From positions 92,276 to 156,275 of the forward strand of contig JBLHMB010000002.1 of assembly GCA_047621665.1 (NCBI GenBank): DNA of 64,000 bases, given 5' to 3'. The notes beneath the pieces were generated by a model. That model worked only from the letters and a program-made list of their open reading frames with translations, searched no databases and was not told where the DNA came from. Shown one piece after another: positions 35,195 through 43,713 of the stretch; within the stretch, counting starts at the first letter, position 1, and each line of letters opens with the position of its first letter. The translations under genes were made by a program, and so were the position numbers. The DNA comes from Actimicrobium sp047621665 (GTDB taxonomy: Bacteria; Pseudomonadota; Gammaproteobacteria; Burkholderiales; Burkholderiaceae_D).

Positions 35195-37846
35195 ATGCGT
35201 ACTGATAATCCTCCCACCATCTTTCGCGAGCAGTACACACCGCCTGCTTATTTTGTCGATACCGTCGACATGGGATTCGATCTCGATCCAGTCGAGACAC
35301 GCGTCATCACCCGCATCGCGCTTACCCGCAACGTTGCCAGTGACGACCATACCATCACGCTGTCCGGCGACGAACTCCGGCTGATCAGCATCAGCATGAA
35401 CGGCAAGTCATTGGACGAGCAGGCCTATCAGCTGGTCGATGGCAATCTGCTGATCGCCAATGCGCCGGATCAGGCCGATCTCGAAATCGAAACGGCTCTC
35501 GTGCCACAAAATAATACGTCGCTGATGGGCTTGTACGTATCGAGCGGAAATTTCTTCACCCAGTGCGAAGCCGAGGGCTTCCGCAAAATTACCTTCTTCC
35601 CCGACCGTCCCGATGTGATGGCGAAATATACCGTGATGCTGCGCGCCGATAAAGCAGCGTATCCGGTGCTGCTCTCGAACGGCAACCTGATCGATCAGGG
35701 CGAGCTTGCCAATGGCCGCCACTTTGCGCTGTGGGAAGACCCGTTCAAGAAGCCCTCCTATCTGTTTGCGCTGGTGGCCGGCAAGCTGGTCTGCCAGGAA
35801 GAAACCATGCAGCTCAAGTCCGGCCGCGATGTGCTGCTGCAGGTCTGGGTCGAACCTGGCAATCTGGACAAGACCCAGCATGCGATGGATTCGCTCAAGA
35901 ACAGCATCACGTGGGATCAAGAGCGCTTCGGGCTGGAACTCGATCTGGATCGCTTTATGATTGTTGCTGTCGGTGACTTCAACATGGGCGCGATGGAGAA
36001 CAAGGGTCTCAACGTCTTCAATACCAAGTTTGTGCTGGCCAATCCGCGCATCGCGACCGACGTTGACTACGCCAACATCGAATCGGTCGTCGGCCACGAG
36101 TATTTTCATAACTGGACCGGCAACCGCGTGACCTGCCGCGACTGGTTCCAGCTCTCGCTCAAAGAAGGATTGACGGTGTTTCGCGATCAGGAATTTTCGG
36201 CCGATCTGGTCGGTTCCGAGTCCGGTCGCGCGGTCAAGCGCATCGAGGATGTCCGTGTGTTGCGCCAGGCCCAGTTTCCGGAAGATGCGGGTCCGATGGC
36301 GCACTCGGTGCGGCCCGACTCCTATCTCGAAATCAATAATTTCTACACCGTCACGATTTACGAAAAGGGTGCTGAAGTCGTGCGGATGTACCAGACCCTG
36401 TTCGGTCGGGACGGTTTCCGCAAAGGCATGGACTTGTACTTTGAACGGCATGACGGCCAGGCAGTTACTTGTAATGATTTCCGTGCCGCGATGGTCGATG
36501 CCAACGGGCGCGACCTGAGTCAGTTCGAACGCTGGTACAGCCAGGCCGGCACGCCGCAGGTCCGCGCAACGACGCGCTACGACAGTGCTGCCGGCACGTA
36601 CGCAATCACGCTGACCCAGTATTGCGCGGCCACGCCCGGCCAACCCGACAAATTGCCGTTCCATATTCCGGTCGCAGTGGGTCTGCTCGATCGTCAGGGC
36701 AAAGACATGGCGCTGGTCTTGCAGGGCCAGACGGCGGCAAGTGCGACACCACAGCACACCCTCGTGCTTGAACTGACCGAGGCCGAGCAGACCTTCGTGT
36801 TCATGGGCGTGACCGAACAGCCGGTGCCATCGATACTGCGTGATTTTTCCGCGCCGGTGGTCCTGTCGATCGATTACAGCGATGAGGAGCTGGCCTTCCT
36901 GATGGCCAATGACAGTGATGCGTTCAATCGCTGGGAAGCCGGGCAGCGCTTAGCGACACGTCGTTTACTGGCATTGGTCGGCGACACCGCAGCAGCGACC
37001 ACCGGTACGTTGCTGGAAAGTGCTTTGCGCGCGACTCTCAATGACAAGCAGCTTGGTGCCTCATTCCGTGAAGTGATCCTGACTCTGCCGTCCGAAACCA
37101 TGATCGCCGAAGCCATGACCGTGGTCGAACCGCAAGCGATTCGCGGCGCACGTCAGGCCTTGCGTCTGGCGTTGGCGACAACGTTGCGCGCCGACCTGGA
37201 AGCGGCCTATGCCGACAACCAGACTCCCGGTGCCTATCAGCCCGATGCGATCTCGTCGGGCAAGCGGGCATTGAAGAATGTCGCGCTGGCGCTGCTGGCT
37301 GAAATCGATGATGCGCCGGTACATGCTCTGGCGCAAAAGCAGGTTGACGATGCCGGTAACATGACCGACCGGCTGGCCGCGCTGGCGGTGCTGATCAACA
37401 CCAGTGCGCCGGGCCGGGATGCTGCGCTGGCCGGTTTCTATCAGGAGTTCGAGGCCGATCCGCTGGTCATCGACAAGTGGTTCACGCTGCAAGCGATGGC
37501 GCGTGACACGGATGTCGCGGCCGTGCGCACATTGATGCAGCACCCTGCCTTTACATTGAAAAACCCGAATCGGGCACGCAGCCTGATCTTCAGTTTTTGC
37601 AATGGCAATCCAGCGCAATTCCATGCCAGTGATGGCAGCGGATATGCCTTCTGGGCCGAGCAGGTGATCGCCCTCAACGGCATCAATGCGCAAGTCGCGG
37701 CCCGTCTCGCGCGCTCGCTGGATCGCTGGCGTAAATATGCCCCGGCCCGTCAGGAACTGATGCAGCAAGCGCTCCAGCAGATCGCTGCCGCGCCAGCCCT
37801 CTCGACGGATGTACAGGAAGTGATCAGCAAGGCAATTGCCAACTGA
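35195..37846 (+). CDS. pepN: Aminopeptidase N
   Basis: An 883-residue M1-family zinc metallopeptidase that removes N-terminal residues from peptides in the cytoplasm. The substrate-binding GAMENKGLN and the zinc site HEYFHNWTGNR with the downstream Glu (LKEGLTVFRDQE) are intact. The C-terminal helical domain (DUF3458-type) is complete. Length matches the E. coli enzyme. fbp follows after 21 nt. Confidence 0.97.
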   Translation: MRTDNPPTIFREQYTPPAYFVDTVDMGFDLDPVETRVITRIALTRNVASDDHTITLSGDELRLISISMNGKSLDEQAYQLVDGNLLIANAPDQADLEIETALVPQNNTSLMGLYVSSGNFFTQCEAEGFRKITFFPDRPDVMAKYTVMLRADKAAYPVLLSNGNLIDQGELANGRHFALWEDPFKKPSYLFALVAGKLVCQEETMQLKSGRDVLLQVWVEPGNLDKTQHAMDSLKNSITWDQERFGLELDLDRFMIVAVGDFNMGAMENKGLNVFNTKFVLANPRIATDVDYANIESVVGHEYFHNWTGNRVTCRDWFQLSLKEGLTVFRDQEFSADLVGSESGRAVKRIEDVRVLRQAQFPEDAGPMAHSVRPDSYLEINNFYTVTIYEKGAEVVRMYQTLFGRDGFRKGMDLYFERHDGQAVTCNDFRAAMVDANGRDLSQFERWYSQAGTPQVRATTRYDSAAGTYAITLTQYCAATPGQPDKLPFHIPVAVGLLDRQGKDMALVLQGQTAASATPQHTLVLELTEAEQTFVFMGVTEQPVPSILRDFSAPVVLSIDYSDEELAFLMANDSDAFNRWEAGQRLATRRLLALVGDTAAATTGTLLESALRATLNDKQLGASFREVILTLPSETMIAEAMTVVEPQAIRGARQALRLALATTLRADLEAAYADNQTPGAYQPDAISSGKRALKNVALALLAEIDDAPVHALAQKQVDDAGNMTDRLAALAVLINTSAPGRDAALAGFYQEFEADPLVIDKWFTLQAMARDTDVAAVRTLMQHPAFTLKNPNRARSLIFSFCNGNPAQFHASDGSGYAFWAEQVIALNGINAQVAARLARSLDRWRKYAPARQELMQQALQQIAAAPALSTDVQEVISKAIAN

Positions 37847-37867
37847 AACGAACGCAAAGAGACCACC

Positions 37868-38869
37868 ATGAAACGTATCAGCCTGACTCAGCATCTGGTA
37901 GAAGAGCAACGCAGCCACAACACAATTCCGGCGGAATTGCGCTTGCTGATCGAAGTCGTTGCCCGCGCCTGCAAGACCATCAGCCATGCGGTTGGCAAGG
38001 GGGCGCTGGGCGATGTGCTCGGTAGTGCCAACATCGAAAATGTACAGGGCGAAGTACAAAAAAAGCTCGACATCATCAGCAACGAAATCCTGCTGGAAGC
38101 CAACGAGTGGGGCGGTCACCTGGCCGCGATGGCTTCCGAAGAAATGGAAACCATCCACCTGATTCCGAACCGCTATCCGATGGGCGAGTACATGCTGTTG
38201 TTCGATCCGCTGGACGGCTCCAGCAACATTGATGTGAACGTCTCGATCGGCACGATTTTTTCGGTATTGAAGGCTCCCGATGGCATGGCCGCACCGACCG
38301 AGCAGGACTTCCTGCAACCTGGTGCAAAGCAAGTGGCGGCCGGTTATGCGGTGTATGGTCCGCAGACCGTGCTGGTGCTGACGACCGGTAACGGCGTGCA
38401 TTGCTTTACGCTGGATCGCGAGATGGGTTCCTGGGTGCTCACTCAGAGCAATATCCAGATCCCGGCCGATACCCGCGAATACGCGATCAATGCATCGAAC
38501 GCGCGGCACTGGCATCCACCGGTTACCCGCTACGTCAATGAACTGCTGGCAGGCTCCACCGGTCCGCGCGAGGCGGATTTCAACATGCGCTGGATTGCCT
38601 CGATGGTCGCCGACGTGCATCGCATCCTCTGCCGTGGCGGTATCTTCATGTACCCGGCGGATGTCCGTGATCCAAGCAAGCCGGGCAAATTGCGCTTGAT
38701 GTACGAAGCCAATCCGATGGCCTTCATCGTCGAGCAAGCTGGTGGTGCTGCCACCGACGGCCATGGTCGCATCATGGACATCCAGCCGGAAAAACTGCAC
38801 CAGCGTGTGCCGGTATTTCTGGGATCGAAGAACGAAGTCGAGCGGGTTACTGCGTATCACAAGCAGTAA
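37868..38869 (+). CDS. fbp: Class 1 fructose-1,6-bisphosphatase
   Basis: A 333-residue gluconeogenic phosphatase, turning fructose 1,6-bisphosphate to fructose 6-phosphate. The metal-site motif is LFDPLDGSSNIDVNVSIGTI; KLRLMYEANPMAFIVEQAGG completes the active site. It starts 21 nt after pepN on the same strand, with AAAGAGACC upstream of the ATG. Confidence 0.97.
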   Translation: MKRISLTQHLVEEQRSHNTIPAELRLLIEVVARACKTISHAVGKGALGDVLGSANIENVQGEVQKKLDIISNEILLEANEWGGHLAAMASEEMETIHLIPNRYPMGEYMLLFDPLDGSSNIDVNVSIGTIFSVLKAPDGMAAPTEQDFLQPGAKQVAAGYAVYGPQTVLVLTTGNGVHCFTLDREMGSWVLTQSNIQIPADTREYAINASNARHWHPPVTRYVNELLAGSTGPREADFNMRWIASMVADVHRILCRGGIFMYPADVRDPSKPGKLRLMYEANPMAFIVEQAGGAATDGHGRIMDIQPEKLHQRVPVFLGSKNEVERVTAYHKQ

Positions 38870-38971
38870 GTCCCTCAGTAATCGCACCACAGAGGATGCC
38901 CGATGGCGCAATTCACCGGGTGTTCGCTGAGTAAATGCAAAGTGGGCTGGTGTTTCTCAGTGAAACTTTGC

Positions 38972-38977
38972 TAGAAT
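38972..38977 (+). promoter_or_regulatory. -10 element of tRNA-Thr promoter
   Basis: TAGAAT lies 10 bp before the tRNA-Thr gene, fitting a -10 hexamer. I see no convincing -35 at the standard distance. Confidence 0.45.
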
Positions 38978-38987
38978 ATGGCACTTC

Positions 38988-39063
<76 letters not shown>

Positions 39064-39084
39064 AGAATTGGCAGTAGAAAAAAA

Positions 39085-39116
39085 GGGTTACACGCTTCGG
39101 CATGTAACCCTTTTTT
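39085..39116 (+). terminator. Terminator shared by tRNA-Thr and the convergent OB-fold gene
   Basis: GGGTTACA (39085-39092) pairs with TGTAACCC (39103-39110); A residues precede and six T follow, so it can serve both strands. It lies between two convergent genes. Confidence 0.9.
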
Positions 39117-39138
39117 GTTGCCCGTCTTGCTATGCCTT

Positions 39139-39504
39139 CTAGCGCAGGATGTTGATCATTTTCACGTCGATTTCCGGCGACTCCATGAACTCTTTTTCGA
39201 CTTCGCCGCGAATTTCGATGCGGGTAGTTTCATCGATGGCTTGCGCCGGGAAATCGCGGTCGTCGATCTCGACGCGAATCTCGTTTTTGCCGTCAGAAAA
39301 CAGGTATTTTTCCTTGTTGATTTTCTTCAGGATTACACCACGCAACATGACCTCCTGATCATCGACCGGATTTTTCAGAATGTCCGCTACGGTCGTGGTG
39401 ACTTTCTGGCTGGAAGGGCCGACATACTGCGCCAGGGCAGCAGCGGGGATACCGATGGCGAGAACGGCGGCGATGATCAGACGGCTGGCGTTGAAATGGG
39501 ACAT
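39139..39504 (-). CDS. YgiW/YdeI-family periplasmic OB-fold (BOF) protein
   Basis: A 121-residue protein with a Sec signal peptide (cleavage near AAALAQY) and a bacterial OB-fold. VADILKNPVDDQEVMLRGVI, and KYLFSDGKNEIRVEIDDRDFP are typical. Relatives are stress-tolerance proteins in the periplasm, some induced by two-component systems. CAAGGAGAG precedes the ATG. Ligand unknown. Confidence 0.9.
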   Translation of the reverse strand: MSHFNASRLIIAAVLAIGIPAAALAQYVGPSSQKVTTTVADILKNPVDDQEVMLRGVILKKINKEKYLFSDGKNEIRVEIDDRDFPAQAIDETTRIEIRGEVEKEFMESPEIDVKMINILR

Positions 39505-39892
39505 GAGTGAGACTCTCCTTGAAACAAGTGGGTGGGATGTTGAGGTAACCGGCAGGGGTAGTCGTTATCAGGACAGACTGCGGTGATGCACGGCAGTATG
39601 GCACTACCTTTCGGTAGCTATAATTTACTGTCCTACTATCGGTCTTGTTTTGTCGTCGCGCCTGGCTTCATCAGCAAAACGGGTGTGAATAGGCAGTTGG
39701 CCCATCCATGAAAAAATCAACGAGCGATCTCCTTTTGTTGTATCGCGTGCCAGAGCGATTTCAGCATTGAGCGGAAACACTGCTGCGGCACTACCGTCGA
39801 CGGGCGAGTGGCGCTGGTGGGATCTGTCACGACTGGTATTAGGCGCTCCGAGATAAACTGCAGAGTCACCGCCTTGTCGGTGTTCCTATTTT
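39505..39892. other. AT-richer intergenic stretch without convincing gene
   Basis: The gap between the OB-fold gene and the hip operators is visibly richer in A and T than its surroundings. It holds a small hairpin (ACTACC-TTTC-GGTAG followed by CTATAAT near 39602-39627) that could be part of a promoter. An 85-codon minus-strand frame here has no ribosome site or family match and I do not call it. Confidence 0.4.
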
Positions 39893-40010
39893 GGGCCTTA
39901 TATGGCTCGCTATTGAAGATTAAGAGCCAGATATGGCTCATTATATTGGCGCTATTATTCTTCAGGCCTAACATGGGCCAATAAGCTTTTTATCGGGCAG
40001 GATATGACCC
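39893..40010 (+). promoter_or_regulatory. Four operator-like palindromes before and across hipB start
   Basis: Four related 16-bp sites are seen: GGGCCTTATATGGCTC (39893-39908), GAGCCAGATATGGCTC (39924-39939), AGGCCTAACATGGGCC (39964-39979) and GGGCAGGATATGACCC (39995-40010). They fit GRGCC-N6-GGCYC with an ATATG-like core. Centres are 31, 40 and 31 bp apart, so the array is symmetric. The last one covers the hipB start codon. By analogy with E. coli, which has several HipB operators of a different sequence, I infer that HipB binds them for autorepression. Confidence 0.65.
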
Positions 40011-40339
40011 AATTTTCGAACAGCACGCCACCTCGCGAGGTGCTCAAGCGTCTTGAGGCGCTTGGCGAACACGTCCGAATCGCACGCGTGCACCGCGGCA
40101 TGGGAACCCAGGAATTTGCGCAAGAGTGCCGCATCGGTCGGCGTTCGCTCCATCGCATCGAGACCGGCGAAGCCGGTGTGGCCCTGGGCACGTTTCTGAC
40201 CGTCCTGTGGAAGCTTGGGTTGCTTGACACCATGCAGGGCGTCGCCAATCCGGACGGCGACGAACACGGCAAGATTCTCGAAGCCGCTCGCCGGCCCGAG
40301 CGGGTGCGCGCCCGCGCACCGCAAGAAAACGATTTTTAA
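40004..40339 (+). CDS. hipB: HipB-like antitoxin, XRE-family DNA-binding protein
   Basis: A 111-residue protein with a helix-turn-helix at about residues 20-75 (GTQEFAQECRIGRRSLHRIE). HipB binds the HipA kinase to neutralise it and represses the operon. ATG 40004 lies inside the fourth operator-like palindrome and has no normally spaced ribosome site, so translation may be leaderless or weak. The stop at 40339 is followed at once by an almost perfect Shine-Dalgarno sequence for hipA. GC-rich, CTC/GAG-heavy codons differ from neighbouring genes and suggest transfer. Confidence 0.82.
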   Translation: MTQFSNSTPPREVLKRLEALGEHVRIARVHRGMGTQEFAQECRIGRRSLHRIETGEAGVALGTFLTVLWKLGLLDTMQGVANPDGDEHGKILEAARRPERVRARAPQENDF

Positions 40340-40350
40340 GGGAGGTGATC
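40338..40350 (+). promoter_or_regulatory. Near-perfect Shine-Dalgarno before hipA
   Basis: AGGGAGGTGATCC matches the complement of the 16S rRNA 3' end at 12 of 13 positions. No in-frame start for hipA follows at the usual distance, which supports loss of the original start. Confidence 0.6.
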
Positions 40351-40405
40351 CGCGTCCGAAAGCCTTTGCTACGTCTATGTCCCATTGCCTGGCACTTAGG
40401 AGTGG

Positions 40406-41623
40406 GTGCCTTGCGCGTCGCTGAAGGTCAAGAACGTCGCCGCGGATGCGTTCGAGGGCACCTTCACCTACGGTAAGCGCTACCTTGAGCGCGCTAATGT
40501 AATGGAGCTTGACCCGTACCACCTCAAGCTCACCGCCAAGCCAATGACGTTCACGATGCTCAAAGGTATCCCGGGAGTGCTGCGCGACGCCAGCCCGGAT
40601 GCCTGGGGGTGGCGTGTCATTCAAGCGCGGCTGGAGAAAAAAGAGAGCGAAATTGCCGGGATGGCGTACCTGCTCAACGGGCCGGATGACGGCGCGGGCA
40701 ACCTGCGCTTCGGACTTTCAGTGCAGCCGCCGGGGCCGGCAAAGCCCTTCAACCGTACCCATCAGCTCGAGGCGCTGGTCCAGGCGGCTGAGCAGCTCGA
40801 GGAGACGGGCAAGTTACCTTATGAAGTGCTGGAGCCGCTGGAGCCCGGAACGAGCATGGGCGGCGCGCGGCCAAAGGTGACCATCGAGGACGACCATTGC
40901 CTCTACCTGGCCAAGCTGCCGGAAAAGCGCGACAAGCACAACATGCAGCGCATCGAGTATGCGACGCTCGAGCTTGCCCGCGCCGCGGGACTGCATGTGT
41001 GTGGCACGCGCATTGAGTCTGTCGGAAAAGTCGAGGCGCTGATGCTGCTTCGCTTTGACCGAGAATGGAACCCGGACACCGGCGCTTATGCACGGCATGG
41101 ACTCGCCTCAGGTCTGACGGTGCTTAACGCCGAAGACGGCATCCGTGGGCGGGAGCGCTGGTCCTACTTGCTACTCGCTGACGAGGTCCGTCGCTGGTCC
41201 ACCAAGCCAGATGCTGACCGGCTGGAGCTTTTCAAGCGTATGGTTTTCAACACCATGGTCACCAACAACGACGACCATCCTCGCAACCACGCGATGTTGC
41301 GTACGACTTCATCCTGGCGTCTGTCACCCGCCTACGACATTGTGCCAGTGCCACTCCTCTCGCTGGAGCGGCGCGATCTCGCGCTGGAGGTGGGCAAGTT
41401 CGGACGTGTCGCGAGCCTGTACAACATCCTGTCGGACTGCGGCGCTTTCGGACTATCCCGTGAGGAAGCTGAAACCGTCATTGCCCAGATGGAGCAGATA
41501 GTGCGCGGCTGGAAAGAATTTTTCTTCCGGTACGGTGTGGAAGAGCGTTCGATTGAGTACATCGCTCAGGCCATCTTGCCGGAGTGCTTCTTTCGTAGGG
41601 AACCTGCAGACACTTTGGCCTGA
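40406..41623 (+). CDS. hipA: HipA-family Ser/Thr kinase toxin with damaged 5' end
   Basis: From GTG 40406 the frame gives 405 residues. The kinase part is intact: the Gly-rich loop GTSMGGARPK, the catalytic VTNNDDHPRNHAM, and SPAYDIVP in the metal-binding place. E. coli HipA phosphorylates GltX. The same frame upstream (40349-40396) still encodes the family start SLCYVYVPLPGT, but an amber TAG stands at 40397-40399, a TGA at 40346-40348, and no start codon lies between them. So either the protein starts late and lacks about 20 residues, or this is a recent pseudogene. The strong Shine-Dalgarno at 40338-40350 marks the original start area. Confidence 0.65.
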   Translation: MPCASLKVKNVAADAFEGTFTYGKRYLERANVMELDPYHLKLTAKPMTFTMLKGIPGVLRDASPDAWGWRVIQARLEKKESEIAGMAYLLNGPDDGAGNLRFGLSVQPPGPAKPFNRTHQLEALVQAAEQLEETGKLPYEVLEPLEPGTSMGGARPKVTIEDDHCLYLAKLPEKRDKHNMQRIEYATLELARAAGLHVCGTRIESVGKVEALMLLRFDREWNPDTGAYARHGLASGLTVLNAEDGIRGRERWSYLLLADEVRRWSTKPDADRLELFKRMVFNTMVTNNDDHPRNHAMLRTTSSWRLSPAYDIVPVPLLSLERRDLALEVGKFGRVASLYNILSDCGAFGLSREEAETVIAQMEQIVRGWKEFFFRYGVEERSIEYIAQAILPECFFRREPADTLA

Positions 41624-41691
41624 AGGCCCACAGCCCGCCCATGGAGCACCCGCCAGTGCATTTCCAGTTCGCGCGTGCCCGCCCGTGAAGC

Positions 41692-41712
41692 AAGCCGGCA
41701 CGACCGGCTTTC
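41692..41712 (+). terminator. Weak terminator-like hairpin after hipA
   Basis: AAGCCGG (41692-41698) pairs with CCGGCTT (41704-41710) around a 5-nt loop; only a short T run follows. Confidence 0.4.
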
Positions 41713-41824
41713 TGCCAAGTCGCATAAAAATCAGCGGAATTGGGCCAACTGTTTATTAACACCCAGGAAAACGACCCATGCCAATCTGCGTTACATTGAC
41801 TTCCACTTCATCCGGGAGAAACCC

Positions 41825-42694
41825 ATGTATCGATCCGCACCGACCTCCATGAAAACCACGGCGCGCCATGCCGCTGTCCTGCTGTGCGCTGCCGTGCTGA
41901 CCCTGTCGGGATGTGCCGGCACCGCGCCTGTGGTGCGCGCCACACCGGCCCTGTCTGCTGACCAGATCGCTACCTTGCTGGCCAGTCCGGATCGCAGTGC
42001 CGCTGATCGTGTCAATGATGCTCGTCGCAAGCCGGCGCAGTTGCTGGAATTTCTGGAGATTCGCCCGGGCATGGTGGCGCTTGATCTCAGTGCCGGCGGT
42101 GGCTACACGTCGGAATTGCTCACGCGTGCGGTGGGTCCGGCGGGTCGGGTCTATGGCCAGAGCGCACCACGCAATCCTGCGGCGGTGGCACCTGCTGCGG
42201 CAGAAGGTGGTAGCGCGCCGGTCAGTGCCAGTGTGGCGCGGCCCGCACCCTTGTCGTCACCGCTGGCACTGGCCGGGCGGGCTAAAAAACCGGGGCTGGA
42301 CAATCTGATAGCGGTGGTACAGCCGTTCGATAATCCAATTCCTGCTGCGGCCGGACGGCAGCTTGATCTGGTCACGCTGATGTTCAATTATCACGACCTC
42401 GGCCACATGGGCGTCGATCGCGCCGCAATGAACCGGGCCGTCTTCAATGCTATGAAATCAGGCGGAACCTACGTGGTGGCTGATCATGCCGGTCGCCCTG
42501 GAACCGGCATCTCGGAAGCCGGCACCTTGCACCGGATCGACGAGCAGTTTCTGCGACGCGAAATCGAAGCAGCCGGTTTTGTGTTTGTTGCCGAAGCCGG
42601 TTTCTTGCGCAATCCGGCCGATCCGCGCGATCGCAATAACCCGGAACCGCCGCAACCCAAGGACGATTTCATCCTGAAGTTCAGCAAGCCCTGA
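41825..42694 (+). CDS. Lipoprotein with class I methyltransferase fold
   Basis: A 289-residue protein from ATG 41825, with GGGAGAAA upstream. The N-terminus is a lipoprotein signal with lipobox LTLSGC. The rest is a Rossmann-type methyltransferase domain: LEIRPGMVALDLSAGGGYTSELL is motif I, and MKSGGTYVVADHAGRPGTG, LHRIDEQFLRREIEAAGF and DDFILKF are the later strands. A low-complexity Ala/Pro/Ser insert (about residues 110-145) breaks the domain. S-adenosylmethionine is not expected outside the cytoplasm, so it may have a different ligand or be non-catalytic. Related secreted forms exist in proteobacteria; function unknown. Confidence 0.82.
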   Translation: MYRSAPTSMKTTARHAAVLLCAAVLTLSGCAGTAPVVRATPALSADQIATLLASPDRSAADRVNDARRKPAQLLEFLEIRPGMVALDLSAGGGYTSELLTRAVGPAGRVYGQSAPRNPAAVAPAAAEGGSAPVSASVARPAPLSSPLALAGRAKKPGLDNLIAVVQPFDNPIPAAAGRQLDLVTLMFNYHDLGHMGVDRAAMNRAVFNAMKSGGTYVVADHAGRPGTGISEAGTLHRIDEQFLRREIEAAGFVFVAEAGFLRNPADPRDRNNPEPPQPKDDFILKFSKP

Positions 42695-42707
42695 CTACGA
42701 CCACGGC

Positions 42708-42727
42708 CCGGCCGGACTAATGGCCGG
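42708..42727. terminator. Hairpin between convergent genes
   Basis: CCGGCC (42708-42713) and GGCCGG (42722-42727) pair around an 8-nt loop between the methyltransferase-fold gene and the transaldolase gene. No T run on either side, so only a possible terminator. Confidence 0.35.
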
Positions 42728-42731
42728 CAAG

Positions 42732-43673
42732 TTACGCGTTGCGCAAGGCCACAACCATGTTGTCGAGCTTGACTGAATCCACGCAAAAAGCACGGATGCC
42801 TTCGGCCAGTTTTTCAGTGGCCATCGCATCGTCGTTGAGCATTAACCGAAATGTTTTTTCATCGAGCTTCAGCTTGTGCAGGTCAGCGCTCTGTGCCAGC
42901 TCCGCGCTGAGCTTGCGAACGACGGGTTCGTTGCTGTCGGCTAGTTGTTGCAGCAGTTCGGGACTAATCGTCAGTAAGTCGCAGCCGGCCAGTTCGCGGA
43001 TCTGCGACGTATTGCGAAAGCTCGCACCCATGACTTCGGTGGAATAACCGAACTTGCGATAGTAGTTGTAGATGCGCTGTACCGATTGCACGCCGGGATC
43101 GTCGGCACCGCTGTAATCCAGTCCGGTGGATTTCTTGTACCAGTCATAAATGCGTCCGACAAATGGCGAGATCAGCCGTGCGCCGGCCTCGGCACAGGCG
43201 ATTGCTTGCGGCAACGCGAACAGCAGCGTCATGTTGCAGCGGATCTGGTCACGCTCGAGGATTTCGGCGGCGCGTATGCCTTCCCAGGTCGAGGCGATCT
43301 TGATCAGCACACGTTCGCGCGCAATACCGGCCGCTTCGTACAGCGCGATCAGGTGGCGACCCTTGGTGACGATGGCGGCGGTATCGAACGACAGGCGGGC
43401 GTCGGTTTCGGTGGAAACGCGACCGGGAATGAGCTTGAGGATTTCTCCACCAAAAGCGACCAGCAGATGGTCGACGATGTCGGCCGTACTCTTGCCGGCA
43501 TGGTCGCGCACGGCCTGTTCGAGCAAGTGACGGTAGGACTCTTTTTGCACCGCTTTCAGGATCAGCGACGGATTGGTCGTCGCATCTTGTGGCGCGAAGC
43601 TGGCGATGTTTTGAAAATCGCCCGTATCGGCGACGATGGTGGTGAACTGCTTGAGTTGTTCGAGTTGGTTCAT
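42732..43673 (-). CDS. tal: Transaldolase
   Basis: A 313-residue TalB-type transaldolase of the pentose phosphate pathway. The Schiff-base Lys is in RVLIKIASTWEGIRAAE; DATTNPSLI at the start and ISPFVGRIYDWY are typical. I chose ATG 43673 (MNQLEQLKQFTTIV) over an in-frame TTG at 43685; neither has a strong ribosome site. Confidence 0.96.
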   Translation of the reverse strand: MNQLEQLKQFTTIVADTGDFQNIASFAPQDATTNPSLILKAVQKESYRHLLEQAVRDHAGKSTADIVDHLLVAFGGEILKLIPGRVSTETDARLSFDTAAIVTKGRHLIALYEAAGIARERVLIKIASTWEGIRAAEILERDQIRCNMTLLFALPQAIACAEAGARLISPFVGRIYDWYKKSTGLDYSGADDPGVQSVQRIYNYYRKFGYSTEVMGASFRNTSQIRELAGCDLLTISPELLQQLADSNEPVVRKLSAELAQSADLHKLKLDEKTFRLMLNDDAMATEKLAEGIRAFCVDSVKLDNMVVALRNA

Positions 43674-43713
43674 GAGCGCAATCAATGAGTGGTCGACAAG
43701 TTGTCCATTGTAC

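Noticed and set aside
37061..38911. 616-codon minus-strand frame opposite pepN and fbp
   Set aside because: It is antisense to two certain enzymes; its residue make-up (Arg/His/Gly-rich) is typical of a GC-driven shadow.
39717..39974. 85-codon minus-strand frame between the OB-fold gene and hipB
   Set aside because: No ribosome site, no family resemblance, and its start lies inside an operator-like palindrome.
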